Source of the DNA: Nannocystis exedens
GTDB taxonomy: Bacteria > Myxococcota_A > Polyangia > Polyangiales > Polyangiaceae
Direction: 5' to 3'
DNA length: 52,219 bases
Assembly: GCA_945861885.1 (NCBI GenBank)
Contig: CAMAVR010000019.1
Span: 1 to 52,219, forward strand
Made by a program: the position numbers and the translations under genes. Positions 1 to 7,758 of this stretch are shown piece by piece; position 1 is the first letter of the stretch, and each line of letters starts with the position of its first letter. The notes under the pieces are model-generated. The model did not search any database and was not told where the DNA came from. It saw nothing but the letters and a program-made list of their open reading frames with translations.

Positions 1-8
1 AATCGTAT

Positions 9-34
9 CGCGCACGCGCACGCGCATGCGCACG
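9..34. repeat. Alternating purine-pyrimidine tract
   Basis: A 26-base strictly alternating pyrimidine-purine run made of CG, CA and TG steps. Such tracts can adopt left-handed DNA under negative supercoiling. It lies in the gene-free first 114 bases, where I see no coding frame. The rest of that stretch is loosely repetitive and CACG/ACGTG-rich, similar in flavour to the short repeats after positions 45038 and 52077. Confidence 0.4.
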
Positions 35-114
35 GCTACGAGAGAACGAAGACGTGAACGATAACGGCGCACGGTTACGTGCCTCGCGCGCCGAGCACCT
101 GAATTTACCTTGTG

Positions 115-678
115 CTACCCATCAACCGAAGGTTGATGGGGCACTAGCTGGCCCCCTTCAAATGTCAGCGCCTCGTCTTTGTACTTCATCGTATATTTCT
201 CTACGCCCGCGTCATCGCTAGGGATCGCTGCGCGGCCTTCAGGAGGAAGCCGGGTGACCGATATATCTGAGAACACCATCGTTGGAGGGCTCTGAGGCGG
301 CACCTCGGGTGCCGCGACGGGGGCGCTGCCATCCGCCGACGGTTCCGCGCCGCCATCCTCGGCCGTCGCGCCGAATTTATGTTCTGACGATCGCGACGCC
401 ACTGTACCGAATTGGCGCGCGGCGGCTGTTCGTCCCTCCCTCTTTGAGTCGACTCTCGGAGGCGCGGCAGGAGGAGGCGGAACGCTCGCACGAATAAAAA
501 CAAGCGCACTTCCGGCTGTATTAGGCGTTGGCGTTTGGGGGGGTGGCGTCGCGGCTGGTGGAGTGGCCGAACTCGCACCCAACTCACCGCCTGATGGCGT
601 TACTTTCGACGATGCGCAACTCATCGCAATCGCTGCGGCGACCACGATGCCCCATGCTCCAAAAACCTTCGTGTTCAT
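115..678 (-). CDS. Proline-rich putative lipoprotein
   Basis: A 187-residue protein of unknown function. It opens with a lipoprotein-type signal peptide: a hydrophobic run, then AMSC as lipobox with Cys near residue 21. The mature part is rich in Pro, Ala and Ser (several PPP stretches around residues 40-75 and 115-130), so it is probably largely disordered, with a more ordinary C-terminal 60 residues. A GGGGG ribosome-binding-like run lies about 8 bases before the ATG. It is transcribed away from the Gly-rich gene at 1090. I recognise no domain; the coding call rests on the signal peptide and start context. Confidence 0.7.
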   Translation of the reverse strand: MNTKVFGAWGIVVAAAIAMSCASSKVTPSGGELGASSATPPAATPPPQTPTPNTAGSALVFIRASVPPPPAAPPRVDSKREGRTAAARQFGTVASRSSEHKFGATAEDGGAEPSADGSAPVAAPEVPPQSPPTMVFSDISVTRLPPEGRAAIPSDDAGVEKYTMKYKDEALTFEGGQLVPHQPSVDG

Positions 679-1089
679 GCAAACATCCCCCTTGACCCTG
701 CGTTCAAATCGTCAACGACGGCGCACATTGGCGCATCGCTATCCAACTTGAACGGGCCAAGTGGTGGCTTACTGAATAAATACCGTACTTTTTCCCTACA
801 CTCGGAAGCGCGCTCCTGCCATGCGCCGCTATTTGCCGCCAATGTCGGATATAAGCTGGGACAACAAGGTCGAGCTCTTCAACCGGGAGCGATCACGACG
901 GCGATGTCATAGCGGCACCGCCGCTTTGAAAATTCGAAGAAAAAAGTAGCCAGGATAGTGCGGTAAAAAGCGCACATTGAATTTTAGAGCGACGAGGGCA
1001 CGCGACTTGCTTGACGATCAATACTTGGCCGATTTTTTTCAGGCTGATCACTGACAGCTTATTAAGTAACCGATTCGTGAGGTACTAAA
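679..1089. other. Divergent intergenic region
   Basis: A 411-base gene-free stretch between two divergently transcribed lipoprotein genes. It should hold both promoters. It is AT-richer than its surroundings near 770-800 and 1020-1080. GAGG at 1079-1082 is a good ribosome-binding site for the ATG at 1090. I could not pick out a convincing -35/-10 pair or operator on either strand. Confidence 0.5.
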
Positions 1090-1536
1090 ATGACTCTTCC
1101 AATCAAGACGTGGCAAAGGTTGTGCATGTCGTTCGGAGCGATGGCGCTAGTTGCAGGAGTCGCGGGGTGCGCAGGCACCACCGAAGGGGTCGACAGCGAA
1201 GCAGAAGAGGCAGAAGTAACAGAGGCGGAAGTAACCGGCGAAACCTCAGCGGCCGTTGAAATCAGCGGCATCGAGAGAAGCGGCGGCCCAAGCGAAAATG
1301 CCGAGCGCGATCCCTACCGCGGTGGCTGGGGCGGTGGTCGCGGCGGTGGAGGCGGCGGCGGCTGGGGCCCGCCACCTGCACCACCCCGCGGGGGCGGCGG
1401 CTGGGGCGGAGGTTACGGCGGAGGTCGTGGCGGAGGTTACGGCGGAGGTCACGGCGGAGGTCACGGCGGAGGTCACGGTGGAGGCGGCCGAGCAGGAGAA
1501 GTAATCGGCATCCTCTGCGCAATCTTCCGCTGCTAA
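1090..1536 (+). CDS. Glycine-rich repeat lipoprotein
   Basis: A 148-residue protein with a lipoprotein signal (lipobox VAGC, Cys near residue 27), a short acidic segment rich in Glu (about residues 35-50), and then a low-complexity C-terminal half of GGGHGGGHGGG, GGGYGGGRGGG and GGGWG repeats encoded by a 12-base tandem unit. It ends with a short non-repetitive tail containing two Cys. GAGG precedes the ATG at good spacing. His- and Gly-rich tails of this kind may bind metal or act as surface polymers, but no function is assignable. The repeat tract should be prone to length change by slippage. Confidence 0.75.
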   Translation: MTLPIKTWQRLCMSFGAMALVAGVAGCAGTTEGVDSEAEEAEVTEAEVTGETSAAVEISGIERSGGPSENAERDPYRGGWGGGRGGGGGGGWGPPPAPPRGGGGWGGGYGGGRGGGYGGGHGGGHGGGHGGGGRAGEVIGILCAIFRC

Positions 1537-1554
1537 GTCAGTCGCGACATCGCG

Positions 1555-1628
1555 AAATTTGGGCCGCAACGACAAAAGCAAAAGAGTCTATAAAACTCCC
1601 AACGCTAAGTCATTGCGGCCCCAATTTT
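1555..1628. terminator. Inverted repeat after Gly-rich gene
   Basis: Two arms of about 19 bases (1555-1573 and 1609-1628) are near-perfect reverse complements sharing the core GGGCCGCAA. The 35-base loop itself contains a GAGT...ACTC mini-hairpin. It starts 18 bases after the stop codon of the Gly-rich lipoprotein. The right arm ends in CCAATTTT, so it may act as a transcript terminator, but the loop is long and a mobile-element remnant is possible. Confidence 0.4.
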
Positions 1629-1645
1629 GCCAACAGAACGTGAGA

Positions 1646-1696
1646 GTGACATTTTAACCCCCATTAAATGTCACCCATCGTGACAAATCACCCCCC
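1646..1696. repeat. GTGACA...CCCC repeats, possible IS end remnant
   Basis: The segment GTGACATTTTAACCCCC is followed by its inverted near-copy (hairpin 1646-1674, 11-bp stem), and a third, direct partial copy, GTGACAAATCACCCCCC, starts at 1680. Several short related repeats in mixed orientation at one spot resemble the multiple terminal repeats of IS21-type insertion sequences. No transposase is present, so at most this is a remnant. Confidence 0.35.
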
Positions 1697-1771
1697 ATCT
1701 TTAAGCAAATTACGGACGGAAGCGTCACGAATAGGCTCCACGCACCGCCCGCACTACTTTGACAGAAGGGA

Positions 1772-2186
1772 GCCCTCTCCCGCGAAGCGGGAGAGGGAAA
1801 GCGTGACGAAGTCACGCGAGGGTGAGGGCTCAGGATTCTTAAATTCACATACAAAGATCTAAATCGAAGCAACCCCAATGGGTTCCCGGCCGATGAAGTG
1901 TCGTGGACGTCAATCAACAGCCGAGGCGGCTTCGTCGCAAAACAAGGACTTACCATCCTGCGTATCGCAAACGCCAACGCGATTGCCGATGGAGACGATG
2001 TCGTTCTTACCATTCGTCAAAGCGTGCATCTATGCGGCGCTTCATTGGGGTAGAGCTTGGTCGACGGGGGTTATTGCGCGACGGCCGTGAGGCCCTCACC
2101 CTCGCGTGACTTCGTCACGCTTTCCCCCTCACCCTCGCGTGACTTCGTCACGCTTTCCCTCTCCCGCGAAGCGGGAGAGGAGGCCT
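1772..2186 (+). mobile_element. MITE-like repeat element, copy 1
   Basis: About 415 bases. The left arm holds two hairpins: CTCTCCCGC-GAA-GCGGGAGAG (inside 1773-1797) and GCGTGAC-GAA-GTCACGC (1801-1817). A roughly 230-base core follows, then an inverted right arm ending against the stop codon of gloB at 2187. The core (about 1835-2075) matches copies at 13797-14040 and, inverted, 28480-28710. The right arm carries an extra tandem duplication of about 33 bases containing the GTGAC hairpin (around 2093-2155), absent from the other copies. There is no transposase; the element is non-autonomous. It lies between two convergent genes. Confidence 0.8.
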
Positions 2187-2921
2187 TCAATATTCGTCTT
2201 TCATTTTTCTTAGGGCGGCGAATTGTTCGGTTGCTTTGGTTGATCGCTCGACTCGCAAAAATGGGTTTGTCTTTTGCTCTTCGGCGATTGTGCCTGGCAC
2301 CGTTGGAGCGCCCCTGCTTCTCGCTTTTTGCGCCGATTTGATCGCGCTGGCGATGTCGGCGTTGCTTGGCTCTATTGATTGCGCGAATTGGAGATTTTTC
2401 TCGGTGTATTCGTGGCCGCAATAGACTTGTGTTTCGCCTGGGAGCGACGCTAACTTTTTTAGCGAGGCGTGCATTTGCGCGGCGGTCCCTTCGAACAGGC
2501 GGCCGCATCCGGCTAAAAAGAGGGTGTCTCCTGTGAAGACGCTTGGCGCATCGCCTTCGGTCACGTAGGCGACGGCCCCTAGCGTATGCCCTGGCACGTG
2601 TATGACACGCGCTCTTATTTCGCCGACGCTTACAATATCTCCATCGTTGACGCCGACCGTCTGCCCCGGCACTCGTCCCATATCAGAAGCGTGCGCGACA
2701 ATCGGAACTGAAAATTCACTCGCCAGCGCTTCGTTCCCGCCGACGTGATCCCAGTGGTGATGCGTGTTCCAAATCGCGGCGAGCTCGACGCCGTGTGCAT
2801 CGATTGCCGCTCTTACGGCCGACGCATCAGATGGGTCGATTGCCGCCGCTTTTCGCGTCTTTTCGCAGATGAGCAAATACGCGTAGTTGTCTTTTAAACA
2901 GGCGATTGGGACAACAGTCAT
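2187..2921 (-). CDS. gloB: Hydroxyacylglutathione hydrolase (glyoxalase II)
   Basis: A metallo-beta-lactamase-fold hydrolase that splits S-lactoylglutathione to lactate and glutathione in methylglyoxal detoxification. The 244-residue length fits the family. The start, MTVVPIACLKDNYAYLL, is typical for GloB, and the metal-binding motif THHHWDH is intact around residue 55. Further ligands are seen in GHTLGAV, FTGDTLF and YCGHEYT, followed by the usual helical C-terminal part with a Lys/Arg-rich segment. The stop codon directly abuts the inverted-repeat arm of the upstream element, so the element may serve as its transcript end. No glyoxalase I is in the window. Confidence 0.95.
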   Translation of the reverse strand: MTVVPIACLKDNYAYLLICEKTRKAAAIDPSDASAVRAAIDAHGVELAAIWNTHHHWDHVGGNEALASEFSVPIVAHASDMGRVPGQTVGVNDGDIVSVGEIRARVIHVPGHTLGAVAYVTEGDAPSVFTGDTLFLAGCGRLFEGTAAQMHASLKKLASLPGETQVYCGHEYTEKNLQFAQSIEPSNADIASAIKSAQKARSRGAPTVPGTIAEEQKTNPFLRVERSTKATEQFAALRKMKDEY

Positions 2922-2963
2922 GAGCCAGAGATTGCGCGCTCACGAACTGCCGAGCAAGCTCGT

Positions 2964-5159
2964 TTAGCGAGGAGCGGTAGGCGTGCGAGGAGTGGTAGGC
3001 GTGCGAGGCGTGCGAGGAGTGCGTGGCGTTAACGGCTCGTTGTATGGCCCATCAAGCGGCGAATTGTAGCCTGTTCCCACCATCACTTTGTGATGCATTT
3101 CGTTGGTATAATTTGACGCCATCACAGCAGCCGCCGCCCACTCTTCTTCAGTTCCGCCGTGCGCGATCGCATCGCCAAACAACTTTGCTGCGCGGAGGCC
3201 GTTCACGGCGCCGCTTCCGGTGAAAAAGTGCGTCGTCGCGTATGTGTCGCCCAGAAGTACGACCCGCGTTCCTCGCACGATCGTGTAAAATGCGTCGGCT
3301 TTTTTAAGCTCGATGGGGAACTGCGTTAGCGAATATCTCGGCTCGGTGACCATGACAACTCGCGCATCATCGGCGTCGGAGGCGTCATCGCCGAGCGCTG
3401 CCGGCGCGACCGATGGGGTGTGCGCCCCCTGCCCTTCAACATATTGCTTCGGCATATGTTTTTTCGCGACCGTCAGCATGAACTCGCGAAGCCCTGCCCC
3501 GCCAGCTGCTTTGTCGAGCTGAAACAGGTTGTATTGCGACTCCGTCAGCTCACTTCCGAGATAGGCAATTCCTCCCGTAAAAAAGTAGCGCGTTCGTGGC
3601 AAGTACCACATGTCGCCACCGTTCAGCTTTTTCCACGCGTCGGAGAGCGTGTCGGCCGACTGGCACGGGAGAAGAACGCTGCTCGCATCCATCGCCCTCG
3701 TCGTCGCCGTTTTCGTCAAAACGGCATTCAGCCCCGCGCAGAGCTCCTGCTCGGAAATCATCGACCAGTGGTAGCCGCGATCGGGTGAGACTAGCTTTTC
3801 AGCATCGATTTTTGCGATCCCTTTGACCGACGCCGTCCCGTAAACATTTTCAATCGGGCGAAGCGTCGTATCGAAACCGACCGGAAGACGCAGCGCGCTC
3901 GTCGCACCGTAGAGCTTTTTTGAAAGCGTTTTCGTAGAAATTCCAACCTGGCCGGGGATCGAACTCCCGGCTCCCTCGGCGACTGCAAACACGTTCGCGC
4001 GCGTGTGAAACACCTCGGTCGCAGCACCCGAATGAATCGTTAATGCGATATCCAAGGCATCCGCCTCCGGATGAATTGCCATCGAGCTGCCGTAGTAGAG
4101 CCGAAAGTGTTCCGCATCAACGGCAGCGAAGTACTCGGCAACAACCGACAATGCGATTTCTAAGTGGTTGATGCGAATGATGTCGACGCCGTCAAGGTCG
4201 AGCCCAAGGTCCTTATACTTATCGAGAAACGCGCGATCGCCTGCATTGAGCTCCTTTTCGGCTTCGGAGAGCCCAAGAGCTCGCGCTCTTGTATTGAGGT
4301 AGTGATTGTCGAAGTCGAACTTGTTGTACGCCCAGTTCGGCGACTGCGAGATGACGCCAACCCTTCGATAGTAGGCCCATAGCGGCTCGCCGATAAAACG
4401 CTGAAGCTCTTCTATCGTATCTTTGGTCAGTCTCAAGATTTGCGGACGCGTATGCTGCGAGCGCTTTTCGACGCCAATGACCGAAGCCCCAGCGCGATAA
4501 GCCGACAACGCCGTAAGAAGACCGACAGGCCCAAGACCTGAAATCGCCACTCGCGGCTTGGCCTCGTCGGATAACAGGGCTGCCCGCCTATCGGCCTGCA
4601 CGGCATCCCAAACGGCGCCAAACTGGGCTTGAGGCCCGCGCAGATAGCGATTAAACGACTCAAATACCTGTTGCGAAGGCATCTTGTCAGCGCGGTCCGG
4701 CGAGACCGATCGCCCACGAGGACGCGGCACCCGAATTGTAATCGCCCCGGCGCGTACGCCCATCACGTGATTAGGACCCGCCTCCGGATTTCGATCGACC
4801 GCCTCGAGCCGACGGTACGCGAGCATCTCATAATCTTCGTCGTACCCGTTGCTGTCCCCGGGGTTTACACGAAGATTTTCAGTCGCTTGGTGTGAGAGAT
4901 AGCGCGACGGCGGGAGCGAATTTCCAAATTCAAGAGAGAGGATTTGATCGTCCGGCGCCTGAGCATCAGCCGGCGCCTGAGCATCAGCCGGCGCCTGAGC
5001 GTCGACCACCACCAAGGGCGGCACCTGCGCATCGACCGGCTCAGACTCACGGCGGCTCGGTGAACATCCGATGCTCTGCGCGCAGAGAGCAACAAGAACA
5101 ATGGAACGCAATCGACTGGCCGGCAGTACTTTCGGATATCGAAGCGATTTGTTGTCCAT
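2964..5159 (-). CDS. Lipoprotein with FAD-binding oxidoreductase domain
   Basis: 731 residues. A lipoprotein-type signal (Cys near residue 32, SIGC) is followed by a repetitive QAPADAQAPADAQAP spacer, which implies export. A Rossmann-type dinucleotide motif, GLGPVGLLTALSAYRAGA, lies near residue 205, and a second flavoprotein-like segment, VVLLGDTYATTHFFTGSG, with the GD motif near residue 640. The layout is that of a group A flavin monooxygenase. The C-terminus is a PRTPRTPRTP tail encoded by short tandem repeats. The substrate is unknown. An exported, lipid-anchored flavoenzyme is uncommon; a second lipoprotein with a similar motif is at 30881. The nearest neighbour on the same strand is the DJ-1-type gene upstream. 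Confidence 0.75.
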   Translation of the reverse strand: MDNKSLRYPKVLPASRLRSIVLVALCAQSIGCSPSRRESEPVDAQVPPLVVVDAQAPADAQAPADAQAPDDQILSLEFGNSLPPSRYLSHQATENLRVNPGDSNGYDEDYEMLAYRRLEAVDRNPEAGPNHVMGVRAGAITIRVPRPRGRSVSPDRADKMPSQQVFESFNRYLRGPQAQFGAVWDAVQADRRAALLSDEAKPRVAISGLGPVGLLTALSAYRAGASVIGVEKRSQHTRPQILRLTKDTIEELQRFIGEPLWAYYRRVGVISQSPNWAYNKFDFDNHYLNTRARALGLSEAEKELNAGDRAFLDKYKDLGLDLDGVDIIRINHLEIALSVVAEYFAAVDAEHFRLYYGSSMAIHPEADALDIALTIHSGAATEVFHTRANVFAVAEGAGSSIPGQVGISTKTLSKKLYGATSALRLPVGFDTTLRPIENVYGTASVKGIAKIDAEKLVSPDRGYHWSMISEQELCAGLNAVLTKTATTRAMDASSVLLPCQSADTLSDAWKKLNGGDMWYLPRTRYFFTGGIAYLGSELTESQYNLFQLDKAAGGAGLREFMLTVAKKHMPKQYVEGQGAHTPSVAPAALGDDASDADDARVVMVTEPRYSLTQFPIELKKADAFYTIVRGTRVVLLGDTYATTHFFTGSGAVNGLRAAKLFGDAIAHGGTEEEWAAAAVMASNYTNEMHHKVMVGTGYNSPLDGPYNEPLTPRTPRTPRTPTTPRTPTAPR

Positions 5160-5213
5160 CAGACGAAGCTACAATAAGTGCGCTTAATGGAGCAAAAATA
5201 CGCTTTTTTATAT

Positions 5214-5960
5214 CTATTTTAAAATATCGATAAACGTAGACGCAAATCGGTGAGCGTCGCCGGGCCACCGGGCCGACACGTAATTACCGTCACGCACAAC
5301 AAAACCGAGGTCGAGCCGATCGGGGCGGTCGCGACGGAGCGAGAGCGGCCCAGCCGTAAAATCGCGCGTGTCGGCGAGCACCGCGGTGACTTCGGCTTCA
5401 ACCGAGATCGGATACGTTCGATAGTAATCCCCCAGCCACGCGCGGGTGAGAGCGTAGGCAGTCATCTCTTGCATCGCGGTGAGTGACGTGGTTTTTCGCC
5501 CATAAAGCACCGATTTTCCACTCTTTTTTGAGATCGATCGAGCCGCCAAAACAGTGCCGTGGCATATCGCGCCAACAGGGGCGTTTCGGTCGAAAAAAGA
5601 GGCGGTAATTTCTTGGGCGCCCCGTGACCCGAGGCACGTTCGCATCCCCGGAGCGTGGCCGCCTGGGAGAAGTAGAGCGCCAAATTGCTCTGGAATTACG
5701 TTGTCGTATGAAAGAGGCGCCAAATAAGCGCGCGACACGACAAACCGCTCAAACGCTGCGACGCCGTTTGCATCGGCGCGCAAAAACGGCGCCCAAATTC
5801 CGAGCCTCTTCCCGGTGAGCACGATCGCGTCGACCTGCGCTACTTGCCCGTTCGGCGTCGCAACTGTCACCACGTGCCCGGCGGCTTCCAGCTGCTGCCA
5901 AGGGACGGCGATTTCTGTTGGATCAAAATCGTGGGTCGGCAATAACGCGAGGACGTTCAT
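5214..5960 (-). CDS. DJ-1/PfpI family protein (class I GATase-like)
   Basis: A 248-residue member of the DJ-1/PfpI superfamily. MNVLALLPTHDFDPTE is the family's usual opening, so I place the start here rather than at the in-frame ATG 21 bases upstream. LLLPGGHAPGMR and the nucleophile elbow GAICHGT (Cys near residue 132) are intact. Related proteins include chaperone/glyoxalase-like enzymes and cysteine amidases; the exact activity cannot be read off. It is transcribed towards the flavoprotein lipoprotein, with a roughly 50-base AT-rich gap. Confidence 0.85.
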   Translation of the reverse strand: MNVLALLPTHDFDPTEIAVPWQQLEAAGHVVTVATPNGQVAQVDAIVLTGKRLGIWAPFLRADANGVAAFERFVVSRAYLAPLSYDNVIPEQFGALLLPGGHAPGMRTCLGSRGAQEITASFFDRNAPVGAICHGTVLAARSISKKSGKSVLYGRKTTSLTAMQEMTAYALTRAWLGDYYRTYPISVEAEVTAVLADTRDFTAGPLSLRRDRPDRLDLGFVVRDGNYVSARWPGDAHRFASTFIDILK

Positions 5961-6105
5961 CGTGGGCATATGTCGCAACATGTCGGCAGACGCACCCAGC
6001 TCGATAAATATTGAGTTAATTCAGCGTTTGCCGCGCGTCTGGCGTATCGTTTGCGATGTGACCATTGCGACCGCAAGCGAGGCGGTCACCGGGGGGGGAC
6101 GGCCA

Positions 6106-6888
6106 ATGAAACAACTCGACCGAACGAAGCGAAACATCATAGCGATTGGGCAATTGTTATTCGTCGCAGCGCTCGTCGGATGCGGCGATAGCAGCAAGGG
6201 CGAGACGCCCGCGGGCGCACACCCAACGCTGCCCGGTCCGACCCCGACGGAAATGATCGCGCAAATCAAAGATGCGCCGACCACAACCGACACACTTGTG
6301 GAAAAGATAACTCTCATCAAAATGAGAACCGACCTGCTAGGACGCGACGGGCTAACCGACACGGCGGCAGCAAACACCGATGGGGTAAATGCAGTCGCCA
6401 TGGCCGAAATGGGCTGCACGATGTTGACGATTGCTCAAACACAGATACGTCAAATCAAAAGCTCCTTCGACACCGAAAGCAATCCGTCGGACGACCTGAC
6501 CGCCTCAACCAATAGTCAGCTGAGTCTAGCAACCGATTCGGCGGCAACATCGGGGACGATCGCGTTAGCCGAAATGATCCGAGTAAGGCTGCTGTTCGCC
6601 GCGAGGTTAGGACCAGCCGGCGACTGGTCGGGCGCGGCGCGAGCTATCAACGGTGAAGTCTCTATGCTGACAAAGTTGGCACCAACGGCAACCGCGCCGA
6701 TGCTCATAACAGCTATCAACGATGTAATCTCAGCAACCAAAGCCGGCCAAACACTGTTGACTGGCCTAGCACCAGACACCGGGCTCAATAAAGACAAAAT
6801 AAACGGCCTAAAAGCCGACGCCGATAAAAATCAGACGGACATCGACGCGGCCGTGGTGTTGATATTAAAGCTCGCCGCAGCGAAATAG
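6106..6888 (+). CDS. Putative lipoprotein, helical
   Basis: 260 residues of unknown function. The open frame extends far upstream, but ATG 6106 is preceded by a GGGGGGG ribosome-binding run and begins a clear lipoprotein signal (MKQLDRTKRN, hydrophobic stretch, LVGC near residue 26), so this start is chosen. The mature protein is rich in Ala, Thr, Asp and Ile without aromatics. It has heptad-like helical stretches and two related segments of the type AMAEMGC...LAEMIR, suggesting a helical bundle. Confidence 0.75.
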   Translation: MKQLDRTKRNIIAIGQLLFVAALVGCGDSSKGETPAGAHPTLPGPTPTEMIAQIKDAPTTTDTLVEKITLIKMRTDLLGRDGLTDTAAANTDGVNAVAMAEMGCTMLTIAQTQIRQIKSSFDTESNPSDDLTASTNSQLSLATDSAATSGTIALAEMIRVRLLFAARLGPAGDWSGAARAINGEVSMLTKLAPTATAPMLITAINDVISATKAGQTLLTGLAPDTGLNKDKINGLKADADKNQTDIDAAVVLILKLAAAK

Positions 6889-6889
6889 G

Positions 6890-6905
6890 GCGCTTCGGCG
6901 CTTTT
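6890..6905 (+). terminator. Probable intrinsic terminator
   Basis: GCGC-TTCG-GCGC followed by TTTT, starting one base after the lipoprotein stop codon. The stem is only four base pairs, but the C(UUCG)G loop is exceptionally stable. It would separate this gene from tRNA-Leu. Confidence 0.45.
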
Positions 6906-7009
6906 CGGGGCAATATCCGCGCTGTTCACGACTTTTTTTCGTAGGGGCGAGCGATTTCGCGCCTGCATCGTGCGGCTATTTACGGTAAGAACACTCGCTT
7001 CGCACGAGC

Positions 7010-7092
7010 GGCCCCTTGGCGGAATGGCATACGCAGCGGATTTAAAATTCGCGGCCCGAAAGGGATTGAGGGTTCGACTCCCTCAGGGGCTA
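7010..7092 (+). tRNA. tRNA-Leu (anticodon UAA)
   Basis: The cloverleaf folds by eye: acceptor GGCCCCT with AGGGGCT (a G-U first pair), D-stem GCG/CGC, anticodon stem GCGGA/TTCGC around the loop TTTAAAA giving anticodon TAA, a long class II variable arm CCC-GAAA-GGG, and T-stem GAGGG/CCCTC with the loop TTCGACT. The discriminator is A; CCA is not encoded (ACCG). It reads UUA codons. The last three bases overlap the stop codon of rsmG on the other strand. Confidence 0.92.
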
Positions 7093-7731
7093 CCGGACTT
7101 TAACGTAGTCGACTTGCCGGCGCGACATCCCCGTCCCCGGCCAGATGTAGCTTCGATCGGTCGTTGCACTCCACCCTCGCTCAACCGGCGGCTCAGCCTT
7201 CGCGAGAAATACTGTCGCGACGCCACCTATATCGACGAGTTCACCCGCGGCTCGCAGCCACGCCGGCGGCGCTAGGGTCGCTCGCGCCATCGCCCAATCC
7301 CATCGATTGCCCTCTTTTCGCTTTGGTAGTTGGGCGACTTTAATTCGCTCGATGGCCACGTCGCTGCGCCCGATCGCCGCCAAAACTGCCTGCATAAACG
7401 TCACGCGCTTTGCGAGCGGTTCGACGAGCGTCACATTCAGGTCGGGGCGTAAAATTGCCAGCGCGAGCCCTGGCGCGCCGGCGCCGCTTCCGACGTCGAT
7501 CACCTTTGCCCCTTTTGTCACCCGATCGGCTAAGATCACGGCATCTGCGAGCATTAAGTCGAGCAGCTCATCCACACTGCGGGCTGCGGTGAGGTCTATT
7601 TGTGCGTTCCATTCGGTCAGCAAATTGAGCCATGTCGATAGCGCCGCAGTTTGAGCGGGTGTAACCACGCCTCCAAGTGGCGAAACGACAGAACCGAGCG
7701 GCCAAACGCCGTCTGAGGGTAGAGTCCACAT
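7090..7731 (-). CDS. rsmG: 16S rRNA (guanine527-N7)-methyltransferase
   Basis: The GidB/RsmG family methylates G527 of 16S rRNA using S-adenosylmethionine. 213 residues matches the family. The SAM-binding motif VIDVGSGAGAPGLALAI (about residue 75) and VTLVEPLAKRVTFM after it are characteristic. It is not in the usual mnmG-parA-parB neighbourhood. The stop codon falls inside the 3' end of the opposing tRNA-Leu gene, and the start is only a few dozen bases from the divergent amgK-like gene. Confidence 0.93.
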   Translation of the reverse strand: MWTLPSDGVWPLGSVVSPLGGVVTPAQTAALSTWLNLLTEWNAQIDLTAARSVDELLDLMLADAVILADRVTKGAKVIDVGSGAGAPGLALAILRPDLNVTLVEPLAKRVTFMQAVLAAIGRSDVAIERIKVAQLPKRKEGNRWDWAMARATLAPPAWLRAAGELVDIGGVATVFLAKAEPPVERGWSATTDRSYIWPGTGMSRRQVDYVKVR

Positions 7732-7758
7732 GCTTTTGATGTGATAGCAGTGGTAGTG

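Noticed and set aside
1246..1581. Ala/Thr-rich frames overlapping the Gly-rich gene on both strands
   Set aside because: By-products of the 12-base repeat; only the frame with the lipobox and ribosome-binding site is credible.
1773..2180. Palindromic repeats as a CRISPR array
   Set aside because: Only two arms per element, inverted to each other, with a homologous core instead of unique spacers and no cas genes.
5815..6105. Upstream extension of the 6106 lipoprotein
   Set aside because: It is antisense to the DJ-1-type gene, and the lipoprotein signal and ribosome-binding run both start at 6106.
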